DNA from: Kocuria rhizophila
GTDB taxonomy: Bacteria > Actinomycetota > Actinomycetes > Actinomycetales > Micrococcaceae
Assembly: GCF_003667225.1 (NCBI RefSeq)
Contig: NZ_RCOM01000017.1
Span: 1-35,305, forward strand
DNA length: 35,305 nt
Direction: 5' to 3'
Shown: piece by piece, positions 1 through 7,239 of the stretch
Layout: each line of letters opens with the position of its first letter
How positions within the stretch are numbered: the stretch's first letter is position 1
The notes under the pieces: generated by a model
The model's database searches: none
What the model saw: the letters and a program-made list of their open reading frames with translations, nothing else
What the model was told of the DNA's origin: nothing
Position numbers and translations under genes: made by a program

Positions 1-1
1 G

Positions 2-751
2 GCGGGCCGGTTCTTCCCCCGCTACCCCTACGACCCCCGGGGCCCCCCCGCCGAGAACGAGAATCCCACGGAACTGGACCTGGGGCTGGGCGGGGGCGAG
101 AGCGGCGTCGTCGTGGGTGGGTACCGGCGGATCGACAACGTGACGGACGAGACCCTGGCGCGCTACACGGAGGCGTTCGGGGAGGGCGTGAGCAAGGACG
201 AGATCTTCGCGAGCGTGTACGCGCAGCTGCACGACCCGGCCTACCGCCAGAAGTACGCGGCGGACCTCAAGCGGCAGCTTCCGCGCATCCCGCTGCCCGG
301 CTCCGCCGAGAACTTCCGCGCGTACGCGCGGGCGGGGCGCGAGCTCATGGACCTCCACATCGGCTACGAGACCGTGGAGCCGTACCCGCTGACCGAGTCC
401 CACAGCACGGGCGACGAGTCCGACCCCGCGTTCTACCAGGTCACGAAGATGCGCTGGGGCGGCACGGGCAGGGCCAAGGACCGTTCGGTGATCGTGTACA
501 ACGGCAACATCACGCTCAGCGGCATCCCGGAGGCGGCGCACGAGTACATGCTGGGCTCGCGCTCGGGGTTGGAGTGGCTACTGGACCGGTACCGGGTGAA
601 GACGGACAAGGCGTCGGGGATCGTGAACGACCCCAACGACTGGGCGCTGGAGCACGAGAACCCCCGCTACATCGTGGACCTCGTCAAGCGCGTGACCACG
701 GTGAGCGTGCGGACCATGGAGATTGTGAAGGGGCTGCCGGGGACCGTGTGA
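2..751 (+). CDS. Type ISP restriction-modification enzyme, C-terminal part (5' end outside window)
   Basis: The frame is open from the first bases of the window with no credible start, so this is the tail of a larger gene; the ATG-like start at 113 is internal. About 249 residues are visible. Stretches such as YRRIDNVTDETL, the run ending in DLKRQLPRIP, GRELMDLHIGYE, VKTDKASGIVNDPNDW and PRYIVDLV are typical of the C-terminal target-recognition domain of single-chain type ISP enzymes (LlaBIII-like), in which nuclease, helicase-type ATPase, N6-adenine methyltransferase and specificity domain are fused in one chain of roughly 1,500 residues. The family cuts unmethylated foreign DNA and methylates the host. 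The visible part holds no catalytic motif, so whether the enzyme is intact cannot be judged. The family call comes from remembered motifs and is fairly sure. Confidence 0.85.
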   Translation, partial: AGRFFPRYPYDPRGPPAENENPTELDLGLGGGESGVVVGGYRRIDNVTDETLARYTEAFGEGVSKDEIFASVYAQLHDPAYRQKYAADLKRQLPRIPLPGSAENFRAYARAGRELMDLHIGYETVEPYPLTESHSTGDESDPAFYQVTKMRWGGTGRAKDRSVIVYNGNITLSGIPEAAHEYMLGSRSGLEWLLDRYRVKTDKASGIVNDPNDWALEHENPRYIVDLVKRVTTVSVRTMEIVKGLPGTV

Positions 752-857
752 GGTGGGCCGGCCGAGGGCGGTGCCGCGGGCGCCGCCCCGCCCGGGAAAG
801 GCGCCGCCTGTCGCGCCGTTGCTGGCCCCCCGGCGGCTCGTCCGCGAGGATGAACCC

Positions 858-1970
858 ATGCCCAGCCACGTGCACCGCCCCGGACCCCAGGTTGAGACTC
901 TCCGCGCCACCCTGCGCCGCATGGGCCTGCCCCTCGTGCTGGAACCGCGAGCACGACTGCAGGGACTGCTGGCCCGCAGTGCCCCCGCGCTGCTGGGGGT
1001 CCTGACTCTCCTGCTGGGGGACACCATCGCGGATGCCGCCGTGCGCGGGCTCACCCCCGCGCAGCTGGAGAACCCCTCCGAGGACGTCATGGTGGCCCTC
1101 GGCACGGGCACCCTGGTGATGTTCTGCTTCCCCGTGGTGTGGTGGCTCGCGAGCCTGGTGCTGCGGTGGTGCCCTCCGGTGGTGCGGACCGTGTGGGGTG
1201 TCCTGGCGGTGGTGGGCCTGATGCTGCTGCCCTGGCTGGGCCCGGTGGGTGGCGGGTCCGGGTTCGCGGAGACGCTCGTGCTCCTGGCGGTGGTGCTGCT
1301 CGGCTCCTACCTGGGTGTGGGCACCGTGACCACGTGGGCGTTCCGCCGGGCGGCGCGGGAGCTCAACCACCTGGGGTCCATGGTGGGCCGGGTGCTGCCC
1401 ATCCTGATGCTCGCGCTGCTGTTCTCCTTCTTCAACGCGGAGATCTGGCAGGTGGTGGCGCAGCTGTCCATGAGGCGAACGTGGGCAATTGTGGGGGTCA
1501 TGGCGGCCCTGGGGATCGCGCTGGCCACGCTCAACGCCCGGGACGAGATCTCCCAGATCATCCGCACGTACGACGACCGTTCCGGGGCCCGGGACCTGCG
1601 GTTCTCCGAACGCGTCAACATCACCGCAATGTGCGTGCTCATCAGCCTCATCCAGGTGACCCTGCTGGGCGTGGTGGTGTTCGTGTTCTACGTGGTCTTC
1701 GGGGTGCTCTCGGTGTCTCCGGTGACGGCCACGCAGTGGATCGGCAGTCCGCCGGAGTCCCTCGGCGGCGTGTTCGCGTCCCTGCCCTTCACCAAGCCCC
1801 TCGTGCAGGTCTGCCTGGTGCTGGCCGCGTTCAGCGCCCTGAACTTCATCGTGAGCATTGGCACGGACGCCACCTACCGCACCACGTTCCTGGAACCCGC
1901 GCTGGACGAGGTCCGCACGGGCCTGCAGGTGCGGGACGAGTACACCGCGCTGAGCGCCACGGGCCGCTAG
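858..1970 (+). CDS. Polytopic membrane protein of unknown function
   Basis: A protein of 370 residues with about eight hydrophobic segments (near residues 42-62, 80-103, 111-130, 136-160, 175-197, 207-225, 255-288 and 315-335). The start at 858 is chosen because GAGGA lies seven bases upstream; the frame is open further upstream, but that stretch is Pro/Arg-rich and has no ribosome site. A cytoplasmic-looking charged loop lies at residues 226-253. The motif FFNAEIWQVV at 191-200 resembles one in actinobacterial integral membrane proteins of unknown role. The stop codon TAG is part of the likely -10 element of mntR, whose GTG begins nine bases later. This adjacency hints at, but does not prove, a link to metal homeostasis. 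I do not recognise a transporter signature. Confidence 0.8.
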   Translation: MPSHVHRPGPQVETLRATLRRMGLPLVLEPRARLQGLLARSAPALLGVLTLLLGDTIADAAVRGLTPAQLENPSEDVMVALGTGTLVMFCFPVVWWLASLVLRWCPPVVRTVWGVLAVVGLMLLPWLGPVGGGSGFAETLVLLAVVLLGSYLGVGTVTTWAFRRAARELNHLGSMVGRVLPILMLALLFSFFNAEIWQVVAQLSMRRTWAIVGVMAALGIALATLNARDEISQIIRTYDDRSGARDLRFSERVNITAMCVLISLIQVTLLGVVVFVFYVVFGVLSVSPVTATQWIGSPPESLGGVFASLPFTKPLVQVCLVLAAFSALNFIVSIGTDATYRTTFLEPALDEVRTGLQVRDEYTALSATGR

Positions 1971-1973
1971 CCT
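1968..1973 (+). promoter_or_regulatory. Candidate -10 element of a leaderless mntR transcript
   Basis: TAGCCT fits the actinobacterial TANNNT pattern and ends six bases before the GTG start of mntR. There is no Shine-Dalgarno sequence in front of that GTG and no clear -35 hexamer. The first three bases are the stop codon of the upstream gene. Transcription would start at or next to the GTG. Confidence 0.45.
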
Positions 1974-1979
1974 GAACCC

Positions 1980-2840
1980 GTGCACCCCGCAGAGCTGAGC
2001 CCGTCCACCCAGGACTACCTGAAGACCATCTGGCGGCTGGGCGAGTGGGAGCCGGAGCGGGTGACCACCACCTCGTTGGCCGCGCGCATGGGCCTGGCGG
2101 CCTCCACCGTCTCGGAGGCGCTGAAGAAGCTCACCGCGCAGGGCCTGGTGACCCGGCCCGCGTACGGGGTCGTGGAGCTCACCGAGCAGGGGCGTGACGT
2201 GGCCGTGCACATGGTGCGCCGCCACCGGATCCTGGAGATGTTCCTGGCCACCGAGCTGGGCTACGCGTGGGACGAGATCCACGACGAGGCCGAAGTGCTT
2301 GAGCACGCCGTCACCGACCGTTTCATCGACCGGGTGGACGCCAAGCTCGGCCACCCGTCCGAGGATCCGCACGGGGACGCGATCCCCTCACGGGACGGGG
2401 TGGTCACCCCCGCCCCGGCCGTTCCGCTCGCGGACGTGACCCACCCGGAGCCCGTGCGGGTCACGCGCGTCTCGGACGAGAGTCCCGAGACCCTGCGGGT
2501 GCTCGCGGAGGCGGGGATCCGGCCGGGCGCGGTGCTGCGGGTGCTTCCGGGTCCGGCCCGCAGCGCCACGGTGAGGGTGCGCGTGGCCGCAGGGGGAACG
2601 ACGCCGGAGGCTCACCTTCCCGGGGGCGGTTCGCGCGACTCGCGGGATGCGGATTTGCCGGGGGACAGCTGCTCCGCCGCGCCGGACACTCGCGTTCCGG
2701 GGGGCGGCTCGTCCGCCGCTCGGCACACGCGGAGACCGACCGGCACCGCGGGAACGGACGCAGCCGGTGGCGAGGCTGTGGACCTCGGCATCCTCGTGGC
2801 GGAGGCCGTCTGGGTGCAGGCGCTCACCCACGCGAGCTGA
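1980..2840 (+). CDS. mntR: Manganese-dependent transcriptional regulator MntR (DtxR family)
   Basis: Metal-activated repressor of metal uptake genes. An N-terminal winged helix (residues 8-75, recognition region about ASTVSEALKKL) is followed by a dimerisation and metal-binding domain (76-140) and an SH3/FeoA-like tail. Aligned by eye with DtxR, the ligand positions read Asp12 (Met10 in DtxR), His82, Glu86, His101, Glu105 (Cys102 in DtxR), Glu108 and His109. Asp12 and Glu105 are the manganese-type residues of MntR, not the iron-type ones of DtxR/IdeR, and the run DEAEVLEH matches the mycobacterial MntR/SirR type. Oddity: the SH3-like tail is split by about 65 low-complexity residues (201-265) containing three 13-residue repeats; the usual tail end (VDLGILVAEAVWVQ) follows. 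The GTG at 1980 has no ribosome site and is probably leaderless. Confidence 0.9.
   Translation: MHPAELSPSTQDYLKTIWRLGEWEPERVTTTSLAARMGLAASTVSEALKKLTAQGLVTRPAYGVVELTEQGRDVAVHMVRRHRILEMFLATELGYAWDEIHDEAEVLEHAVTDRFIDRVDAKLGHPSEDPHGDAIPSRDGVVTPAPAVPLADVTHPEPVRVTRVSDESPETLRVLAEAGIRPGAVLRVLPGPARSATVRVRVAAGGTTPEAHLPGGGSRDSRDADLPGDSCSAAPDTRVPGGGSSAARHTRRPTGTAGTDAAGGEAVDLGILVAEAVWVQALTHAS
2616..2732 (+). repeat. Three degenerate 39-bp tandem repeats inside mntR
   Basis: The three units encode LPGGGSRDSRDAD, LPGDSCSAAPDTR and VPGGGSSAARHTR (residues 213-251). Each is 39 bases, so the reading frame is kept. They interrupt the SH3-like domain of the regulator. Confidence 0.8.
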
Positions 2841-3086
2841 CCGGAACGGACGCTCCCCGGGCCGGCCGCGGACAGCATCAGCCTCGCGCTGGACCGACCG
2901 ACGGCCGCCCCGGGCAGCGGGTCCCCTGCCGTGTCCGGCGCCGTCGCGGGCTCACAAGGTGAACAGCAGGTGACCGGAACATGTCCTACCCTTGAAGAAA
3001 CACGAACGCGAACGCGGCGGCACACCATGCCCGGGCCGCGGCGGTGCAGGTTGGCACCGGATGATCCAGGAACACGAGGTCCAGAC

Positions 3087-4622
3087 ATGTCCGAGGGTTT
3101 TCTGCGCGTGGGCAGGCGAGTGGGCCGCTGGACGGGCCGCGGGCTCTGCTACGGCCTGATCTGGCTGGGACTGACTCTGCTCGCGGCGGGCGGGATCATC
3201 CGGCACTACTGGGGCCAGATCTCGGTGGGGCAGATGCGCATGAACCTGATGTCCGTGCAGACGGACGGTGGCGGCGGGTCCGTGGTGTGGATCTCCGTGC
3301 TGGTCATCGGGGTCCTTCCCGTCCTGGTCACCGTGGGCATCGCCCTCGCGCGTCGGGCATGGCTGCGCAGAGCACGACGCGAGCACGGCACCCGACCGCC
3401 CCGCGGCGTCGTGCGCTCCGCCTCCGCCGTGACCGTGGCGGCGGTGTTCGTGGCCGGGAGCACGAGCTTCGCGTCCGCGGTGGACCTGCCCCAGTACGTC
3501 AAGGCCGTGAAGTCCCCTCACGACATCGGCTCCACGTACGTCCAGCCCACCATCACGAGTGACGCGGACAAGCACAACCTGGTGGTCATCTACCTGGAGT
3601 CCGGGGAGGCCACGCTCGCGGACGACCAGCTGTTCGAGAAGAACGCCTTCGCCCCGCTCGAGGACGTCACCCGGCCCGAAGACGGGTGGCGCAGCGTCGA
3701 GGACTTCCAGCAGTACGAGGGCGGTGGCTGGACCATGGCCGGGATCGCCTCCACGCAGTGCGGGATCCCGCTCAAGGAGTCGGGTGACGCAGGCTCCGCC
3801 GACATCGGCGCCGGGCAGGAGCAGTACCTGGGCGGCGTGACCTGCCTGGGGGACGTGCTGCAGAACCACGGGTACACCAACACGTTCCTGGGCGGGGCCA
3901 ACTCCTCCTTCGCGGGCAAGGACACGTTCCTGCGAAGCCACGGCTACACCGAGGACAAGGGTCTGGAGGACTGGCGCGCGGCGGGCGAGCCCGCGGAGAA
4001 CTTCCGCAGCGACTGGGGCCTGAGCGACGAGCGGCTCATGGCCCACGCCAAGGACGAGGTGGACCGTCTGCACGCCGAGTCCGAGCGCACAGGCCAGCCG
4101 TTCAACCTGTCCATGCTGACCCTGGACACCCACGAACCCGTCCACGTCTACAACTCGTGCGACGTGGACACCCAGAACCAGGTGACCTCCGTGTTCGCGT
4201 GCTCCATGACCCAGGTGGCCGGGTTCGTGGAGCACATGAAGGCCCAGGGCTACCTGGAGGACACGTCCGTGGTGATCATGGGCGACCACCTCAAGCACAT
4301 GAGCGCGGGGGACGCCTTCCACGAGCAGCTGGACCACCACCCCAACCGCACCGTGTTCAACCGCGTGTGGATCCCGGGCGAGACCGCCGGGCAGCCCCTG
4401 CGGGCCGGCGCGGACCAGCTGTCCATGTACCCCACCCTCCTGGAGGCGGCGGGCCTCTCGGTGCACGACGGCGCCGCGGGCCTCGGCACGTCCGTCCGGC
4501 AGCAGGAGCCTCCCCAGGGCTCGGCGCAGGCGATGGACCCGGAGGAGTACCAGCAGCTGCTGGACTCGCGCTCCGCGGACTTCTACTCCCGGGCGTGGGA
4601 CCCCGAGAACCCGGTGGGATGA
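3087..4622 (+). CDS. Membrane phosphoglycerol transferase, MdoB/OpgB-like (alkaline phosphatase superfamily)
   Basis: A protein of 511 residues. The start at 3087 is set by GAGG seven bases upstream; the open frame continues upstream without a ribosome site. Three N-terminal membrane segments (about 18-38, 65-90, 110-133) precede an extracellular sulfatase-like domain (from about 160). Segments such as SQCGIPL, CLGD, FAGKDTFLRSHGY, SDWGL and LTLDTHEP match E. coli MdoB (OpgB), which transfers glycerol phosphate from phosphatidylglycerol to periplasmic glucans. Likely metal and catalytic residues are Glu171 (YLESGE), Thr216 (GGGWTMAG, the nucleophile), Asp400 and His401 (GDHLKHM). A Gram-positive cell makes no periplasmic glucans of that kind, so the acceptor here may be a lipoglycan, a teichoic-acid-like polymer or another glycan; that is inference. 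No polymer synthesis genes lie beside it. Confidence 0.85.
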   Translation: MSEGFLRVGRRVGRWTGRGLCYGLIWLGLTLLAAGGIIRHYWGQISVGQMRMNLMSVQTDGGGGSVVWISVLVIGVLPVLVTVGIALARRAWLRRARREHGTRPPRGVVRSASAVTVAAVFVAGSTSFASAVDLPQYVKAVKSPHDIGSTYVQPTITSDADKHNLVVIYLESGEATLADDQLFEKNAFAPLEDVTRPEDGWRSVEDFQQYEGGGWTMAGIASTQCGIPLKESGDAGSADIGAGQEQYLGGVTCLGDVLQNHGYTNTFLGGANSSFAGKDTFLRSHGYTEDKGLEDWRAAGEPAENFRSDWGLSDERLMAHAKDEVDRLHAESERTGQPFNLSMLTLDTHEPVHVYNSCDVDTQNQVTSVFACSMTQVAGFVEHMKAQGYLEDTSVVIMGDHLKHMSAGDAFHEQLDHHPNRTVFNRVWIPGETAGQPLRAGADQLSMYPTLLEAAGLSVHDGAAGLGTSVRQQEPPQGSAQAMDPEEYQQLLDSRSADFYSRAWDPENPVG

Positions 4623-4670
4623 CCCCCTGACCTCTCCGGAGGGGCGCCCGGCAGCGGACCCGGCTCGCGG

Positions 4671-4705
4671 GCCGCACAGCGCCGCGCAGAGCCGCACAGC
4701 GCCGC
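4671..4705. repeat. 15-bp direct repeat behind the phosphoglycerol transferase gene
   Basis: GCCGCACAGCGCCGC occurs at 4671-4685 and again at 4691-4705, a period of 20 bases, in the gap between two convergent genes. No strong hairpin terminator is visible in this gap; only a weak five-base stem follows the stop codon. Confidence 0.6.
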
Positions 4706-4782
4706 CAGGACGCGAGGCCCCGGGGCGGACCCCGTGGTGCGCGCCGCGTGGTCCGAGGCGCGGAGCGGCACTGCTCGCGGGG

Positions 4783-5898
4783 CTACGCCCCGCTGGGTGT
4801 CCCCTCCGCCGCATGTATCCCGCCGGCCAGCCCGGCGCGGATGCGGCCGGTCGTCTCCCGGGCGCGCGTGCGCGCAGAACCCACCTCGTCCCTCGCGCGG
4901 CGCGCGGCGCGGTAGGCCGTGTAGCGGGGGCTGCTCACGGGAACGTCCCACGTGCCGCCCAGGGCCACGTCCGCACCGCCGAAGGAGCGTTTGAACGCGC
5001 TGAACCCGGTCCACGGGTGGGTGGGATCGCTCAACGGGGCAATCCCGAAGAGGTCGCCGACCGCGAGACCCTGCTCGGCGGCGTCGAGCAGCGCCTGGGC
5101 GATGAGCGGCTGGTTGGGGCGCAGCTTGCGCACGCTCGCGTCCATGCCGGAGTGTGCGAAGATCCGGGTGGTGGGGGAGTCGTAGGTCAGCAGCGCGCTG
5201 ACCACGGTGCCGTCCACGGAGCTCGTGTAGGCCGTGGAGTTACCCGTGGCGCCCAGGCTGCGGGCGGCGGTGCGGAGGTAGTCCTCGCTGTGGGCCGTGA
5301 CCCCCTTGCGCCCGGCGGTGCGGTGCTGCAGCTCGATCACCGCCTCGGCGGCGTCCGGGCGGGAGTCCGAGGCCAGGGTGATGCCCTTGTCCCGGTGGCG
5401 CCGCCACAGGTTGCGGTTGGTGCCCGTCATGGCGGCCAGGATCTGCTCCGGCTCGCGGGTGAGATCCACCCAGCGCGTGTACGCGGGCTGGATGTCCCGC
5501 GGGGACGGCCGCGCTCCGAGCCGGCGCAGACCCGCGGCGATCGCCGGTGCCGTGGCGTTCTGCCGCTGCACGACTGCCGCGAAGGCCGTGCCCACCGGGG
5601 ACGGCATCTGCGGCTCCACCCGCAACCACGCCACGGAGTGATCATGCGCGGCGTACCGCAGCTCGCGCAGCGCCTCCGGCAGAAGCTCGGGGTGCGCCAG
5701 GACCGGGCCGTACGGGGTGTACCAGACCACCCCGGCCCGGGAGCGCTCCTCGACGACGAGGGCGTGCCACCCGGCCCCGTCAAGAGTGTGAGTGCGTCGC
5801 GAGAGACCAGCCTGGAAGTGCTGCCAGGGCTCGGCCTGCAGCACGCTGGACGGGCCGAGAAGTGTGCGGGGGTCCGGTTGGGCGTGGGTGTGCCTCAT
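4783..5898 (-). CDS. FemABX family aminoacyltransferase (peptidoglycan bridge formation)
   Basis: A 371-residue protein with the double GNAT layout of the Fem family, which adds amino acids from aminoacyl-tRNA to the lysine side chain of the lipid II stem peptide at the inner face of the membrane. Visible family features are VAWLRVEPQMP (92-102), the basic stretch TNRNLWRRHRDKGI in the middle, and the C-terminal run LFGIAPLSDPTHPWTGFSAFKRSFGG. Length is in the family range, but the staphylococcal coiled-coil arm is not evident. Micrococcaceae have Lys-type cross-links with short L-amino-acid bridges, which fits. The substrate amino acid cannot be read from the sequence. AAGGA lies about 11 bases before the ATG. 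The gene stands alone, convergent with the phosphoglycerol transferase, and has its own promoter candidate. Confidence 0.85.
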   Translation of the reverse strand: MRHTHAQPDPRTLLGPSSVLQAEPWQHFQAGLSRRTHTLDGAGWHALVVEERSRAGVVWYTPYGPVLAHPELLPEALRELRYAAHDHSVAWLRVEPQMPSPVGTAFAAVVQRQNATAPAIAAGLRRLGARPSPRDIQPAYTRWVDLTREPEQILAAMTGTNRNLWRRHRDKGITLASDSRPDAAEAVIELQHRTAGRKGVTAHSEDYLRTAARSLGATGNSTAYTSSVDGTVVSALLTYDSPTTRIFAHSGMDASVRKLRPNQPLIAQALLDAAEQGLAVGDLFGIAPLSDPTHPWTGFSAFKRSFGGADVALGGTWDVPVSSPRYTAYRAARRARDEVGSARTRARETTGRIRAGLAGGIHAAEGTPSGA

Positions 5899-5969
5899 GC
5901 GGGTTGCTCATCCTTGAGTGTCTGCCCCCGCTGCGAGGGATCGTCCTGGGGTCGCGGGGGTCGATCCTC

Positions 5970-5998
5970 ATTAGATAGCCAACCTCACCCACCCGCAA
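5970..5998 (-). promoter_or_regulatory. Candidate sigma-70-type promoter of the FemABX gene
   Basis: On the minus strand TTGCGG (5998-5993) and TCTAAT (5975-5970) are 17 bases apart, in an AT-richer pocket of an otherwise very GC-rich gap. Transcription would start near 5963, giving a leader of about 65 bases before the ATG at 5898. Confidence 0.5.
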
Positions 5999-6118
5999 CA
6001 TCACCCGTGCGGCGTGTTCCCATGTGACGACGGCGTGTCCAGCGGCAGCAGCCGGTGGAACGTGCCTACGCCTGCGCCCCGCAGGACGTTCGGGTCACGG
6101 GACGGTCCGCGCGGCGGG

Positions 6119-6436
6119 TCAGAAGTCGTGCGAGTCCTCCGGTGCTGATTCCGGGGCGATGCGCTGCAGGTGCACCCGCCGGGTGATCCGGATGCTGGGT
6201 CGGACCAGCATGAGTGCGCTGCCCAGCACGAACAGCCACGTCCCGGCGTAGACGGTGGCGTCCTGGAAGAAGAGGATCGAACCCACCAGGAAGATCAGGC
6301 CGATCAGGATGTCGTTGACGATCGACAGGGTCTCGTACCGGCCACGGATGACCAGCTCGCGGTGCCCCACACGGACCTCGATCGGCTTGGCGGCCCGGGA
6401 CAGGGAGTCGGAGGTGGCGCTGGCGGAGGGAGTCAC
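6119..6436 (-). CDS. YrhK-domain membrane protein
   Basis: A 105-residue protein. Residues 18-95 fit the YrhK domain: the amphipathic start IEVRVGHRELVIRGRYETLS, then two hydrophobic segments (about 40-58 and 62-80), the second containing AGTWLFVLGSALMLVRP, then a basic RITRRVHL end. The biochemical role of the family is unknown. The start is GTG with AAAGGA about eight bases upstream. It lies on the same strand as the small unknown gene at 6602-6964, some 165 bases downstream of it, so co-transcription is possible but not shown. Confidence 0.8.
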   Translation of the reverse strand: MTPSASATSDSLSRAAKPIEVRVGHRELVIRGRYETLSIVNDILIGLIFLVGSILFFQDATVYAGTWLFVLGSALMLVRPSIRITRRVHLQRIAPESAPEDSHDF

Positions 6437-6601
6437 TGCTCGGTTCCTTTCACGAAGGCGCAGACCGGGCGGGTCGGCGGGAACGGCCGGTGGGTCACGC
6501 CTGCGGCGCGCACCACCGGCCGACCAGCCTACGGGAGGAGCCGGCGGCTCAGCACGCGGCGTGCTCGCCGCCGGTGTCCTCCCCTTCCCATGCCCAAGGC
6601 A

Positions 6602-6964
6602 TCACTGCCCGTCGACCACCGCGGGGTGCAGCAGGGCGAGCCTGCCCTGTGAAGTCGGCACGGTGGCGAGTGACGTCCCAGGATCGAACGACGCCGCGGC
6701 CCCGCTGTGCTGCAGCGTGTGGAACCGCTCCAGCAGCGCGGGGTCGTGGCACCACCAGGTCCGGGTGCTGCCGTCCGGGAACGTGGCCTGCACCGTGTTC
6801 CCGTGCGGGGCGCCCAGGTCCACCCGGACCCACCGGTCCTGGTTCCCGGAAGCCAGGCGGGCCTGGATGTAGTGCGCGTTGTGCCCCGGGTGGTAGCTCC
6901 GGCAGGCGGGGTGTCCCTCCGCGTGGACGCACGGGTGTTCGGGAGTGGGAGCAGAGTTGCTCAT
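6602..6964 (-). CDS. Small conserved-looking protein of unknown function, Cys/His-rich N-terminus
   Basis: A protein of 120 residues. The ATG at 6964 is chosen because AAAGGT precedes it by seven bases; the frame is open further upstream but without a ribosome site. The N-terminal third has closely spaced Cys and His residues (PCVHAEGHPACRSYHPGHNAH, with two Cys and five His within about 20 residues), which could bind a metal. It recalls short PGHDA motifs seen in small actinobacterial and phage proteins, but that is a loose resemblance. The rest is a compact beta-rich segment (WVRVDLGAPHGNTVQATFPDGSTRTWWCHDP). No membrane segment or signal peptide is seen. Function unknown. Confidence 0.65.
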   Translation of the reverse strand: MSNSAPTPEHPCVHAEGHPACRSYHPGHNAHYIQARLASGNQDRWVRVDLGAPHGNTVQATFPDGSTRTWWCHDPALLERFHTLQHSGAAASFDPGTSLATVPTSQGRLALLHPAVVDGQ

Positions 6965-7153
6965 AATGGTGACCTTTCGCAGACTTCCGCGCGGCGGGTG
7001 CCGGGCGGCGGATCTTCCTCCGGGGGCACCGGGTGCGAACAACCGGTTGCCAGCCGACCAGCCGGAGGGCTGATGGTCGGGCTTCTTGATCCGGGAACAT
7101 CACAGCACAGCGCTCCGACACGCACAAGCGTCTGCGCCGTTCGGTCACGACGA

Positions 7154-7200
7154 GGGGCCGCCGAGCGGCACGGGAGAACCCCGTACCGCTCGGCGGCCCC
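7154..7200 (-). terminator. Strong hairpin terminator behind pgm
   Basis: A perfect 15-base stem (7154-7168 with 7186-7200) is extended by five more pairs after one mismatch, around a five-base loop. It lies 40 bases downstream of the pgm stop codon. No T-run follows, as is usual in high-GC actinobacteria. Confidence 0.8.
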
Positions 7201-7239
7201 TGCGCAGCAGGCCGGTGCGGGAGCCCCGCACCACGGCCC

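Noticed and set aside
684-2372. Long minus-strand open frame opposite the membrane protein and mntR
   Set aside because: Composition is His/Gln/Arg-rich with no recognisable motif, and it mirrors the codon structure of the real plus-strand genes.
2987-2992. TACCCT as a promoter for the phosphoglycerol transferase gene
   Set aside because: It fits TANNNT, but no -35 lies at 16 to 18 bases and it is about 90 bases from the start codon, so it is too weak to annotate.
5970-5990. Possible DtxR/IdeR iron box in front of the FemABX gene
   Set aside because: The stretch resembles half-sites of the 19-base palindrome only if gaps are allowed, so it does not meet the consensus; it is better explained by the -10 region of the promoter.
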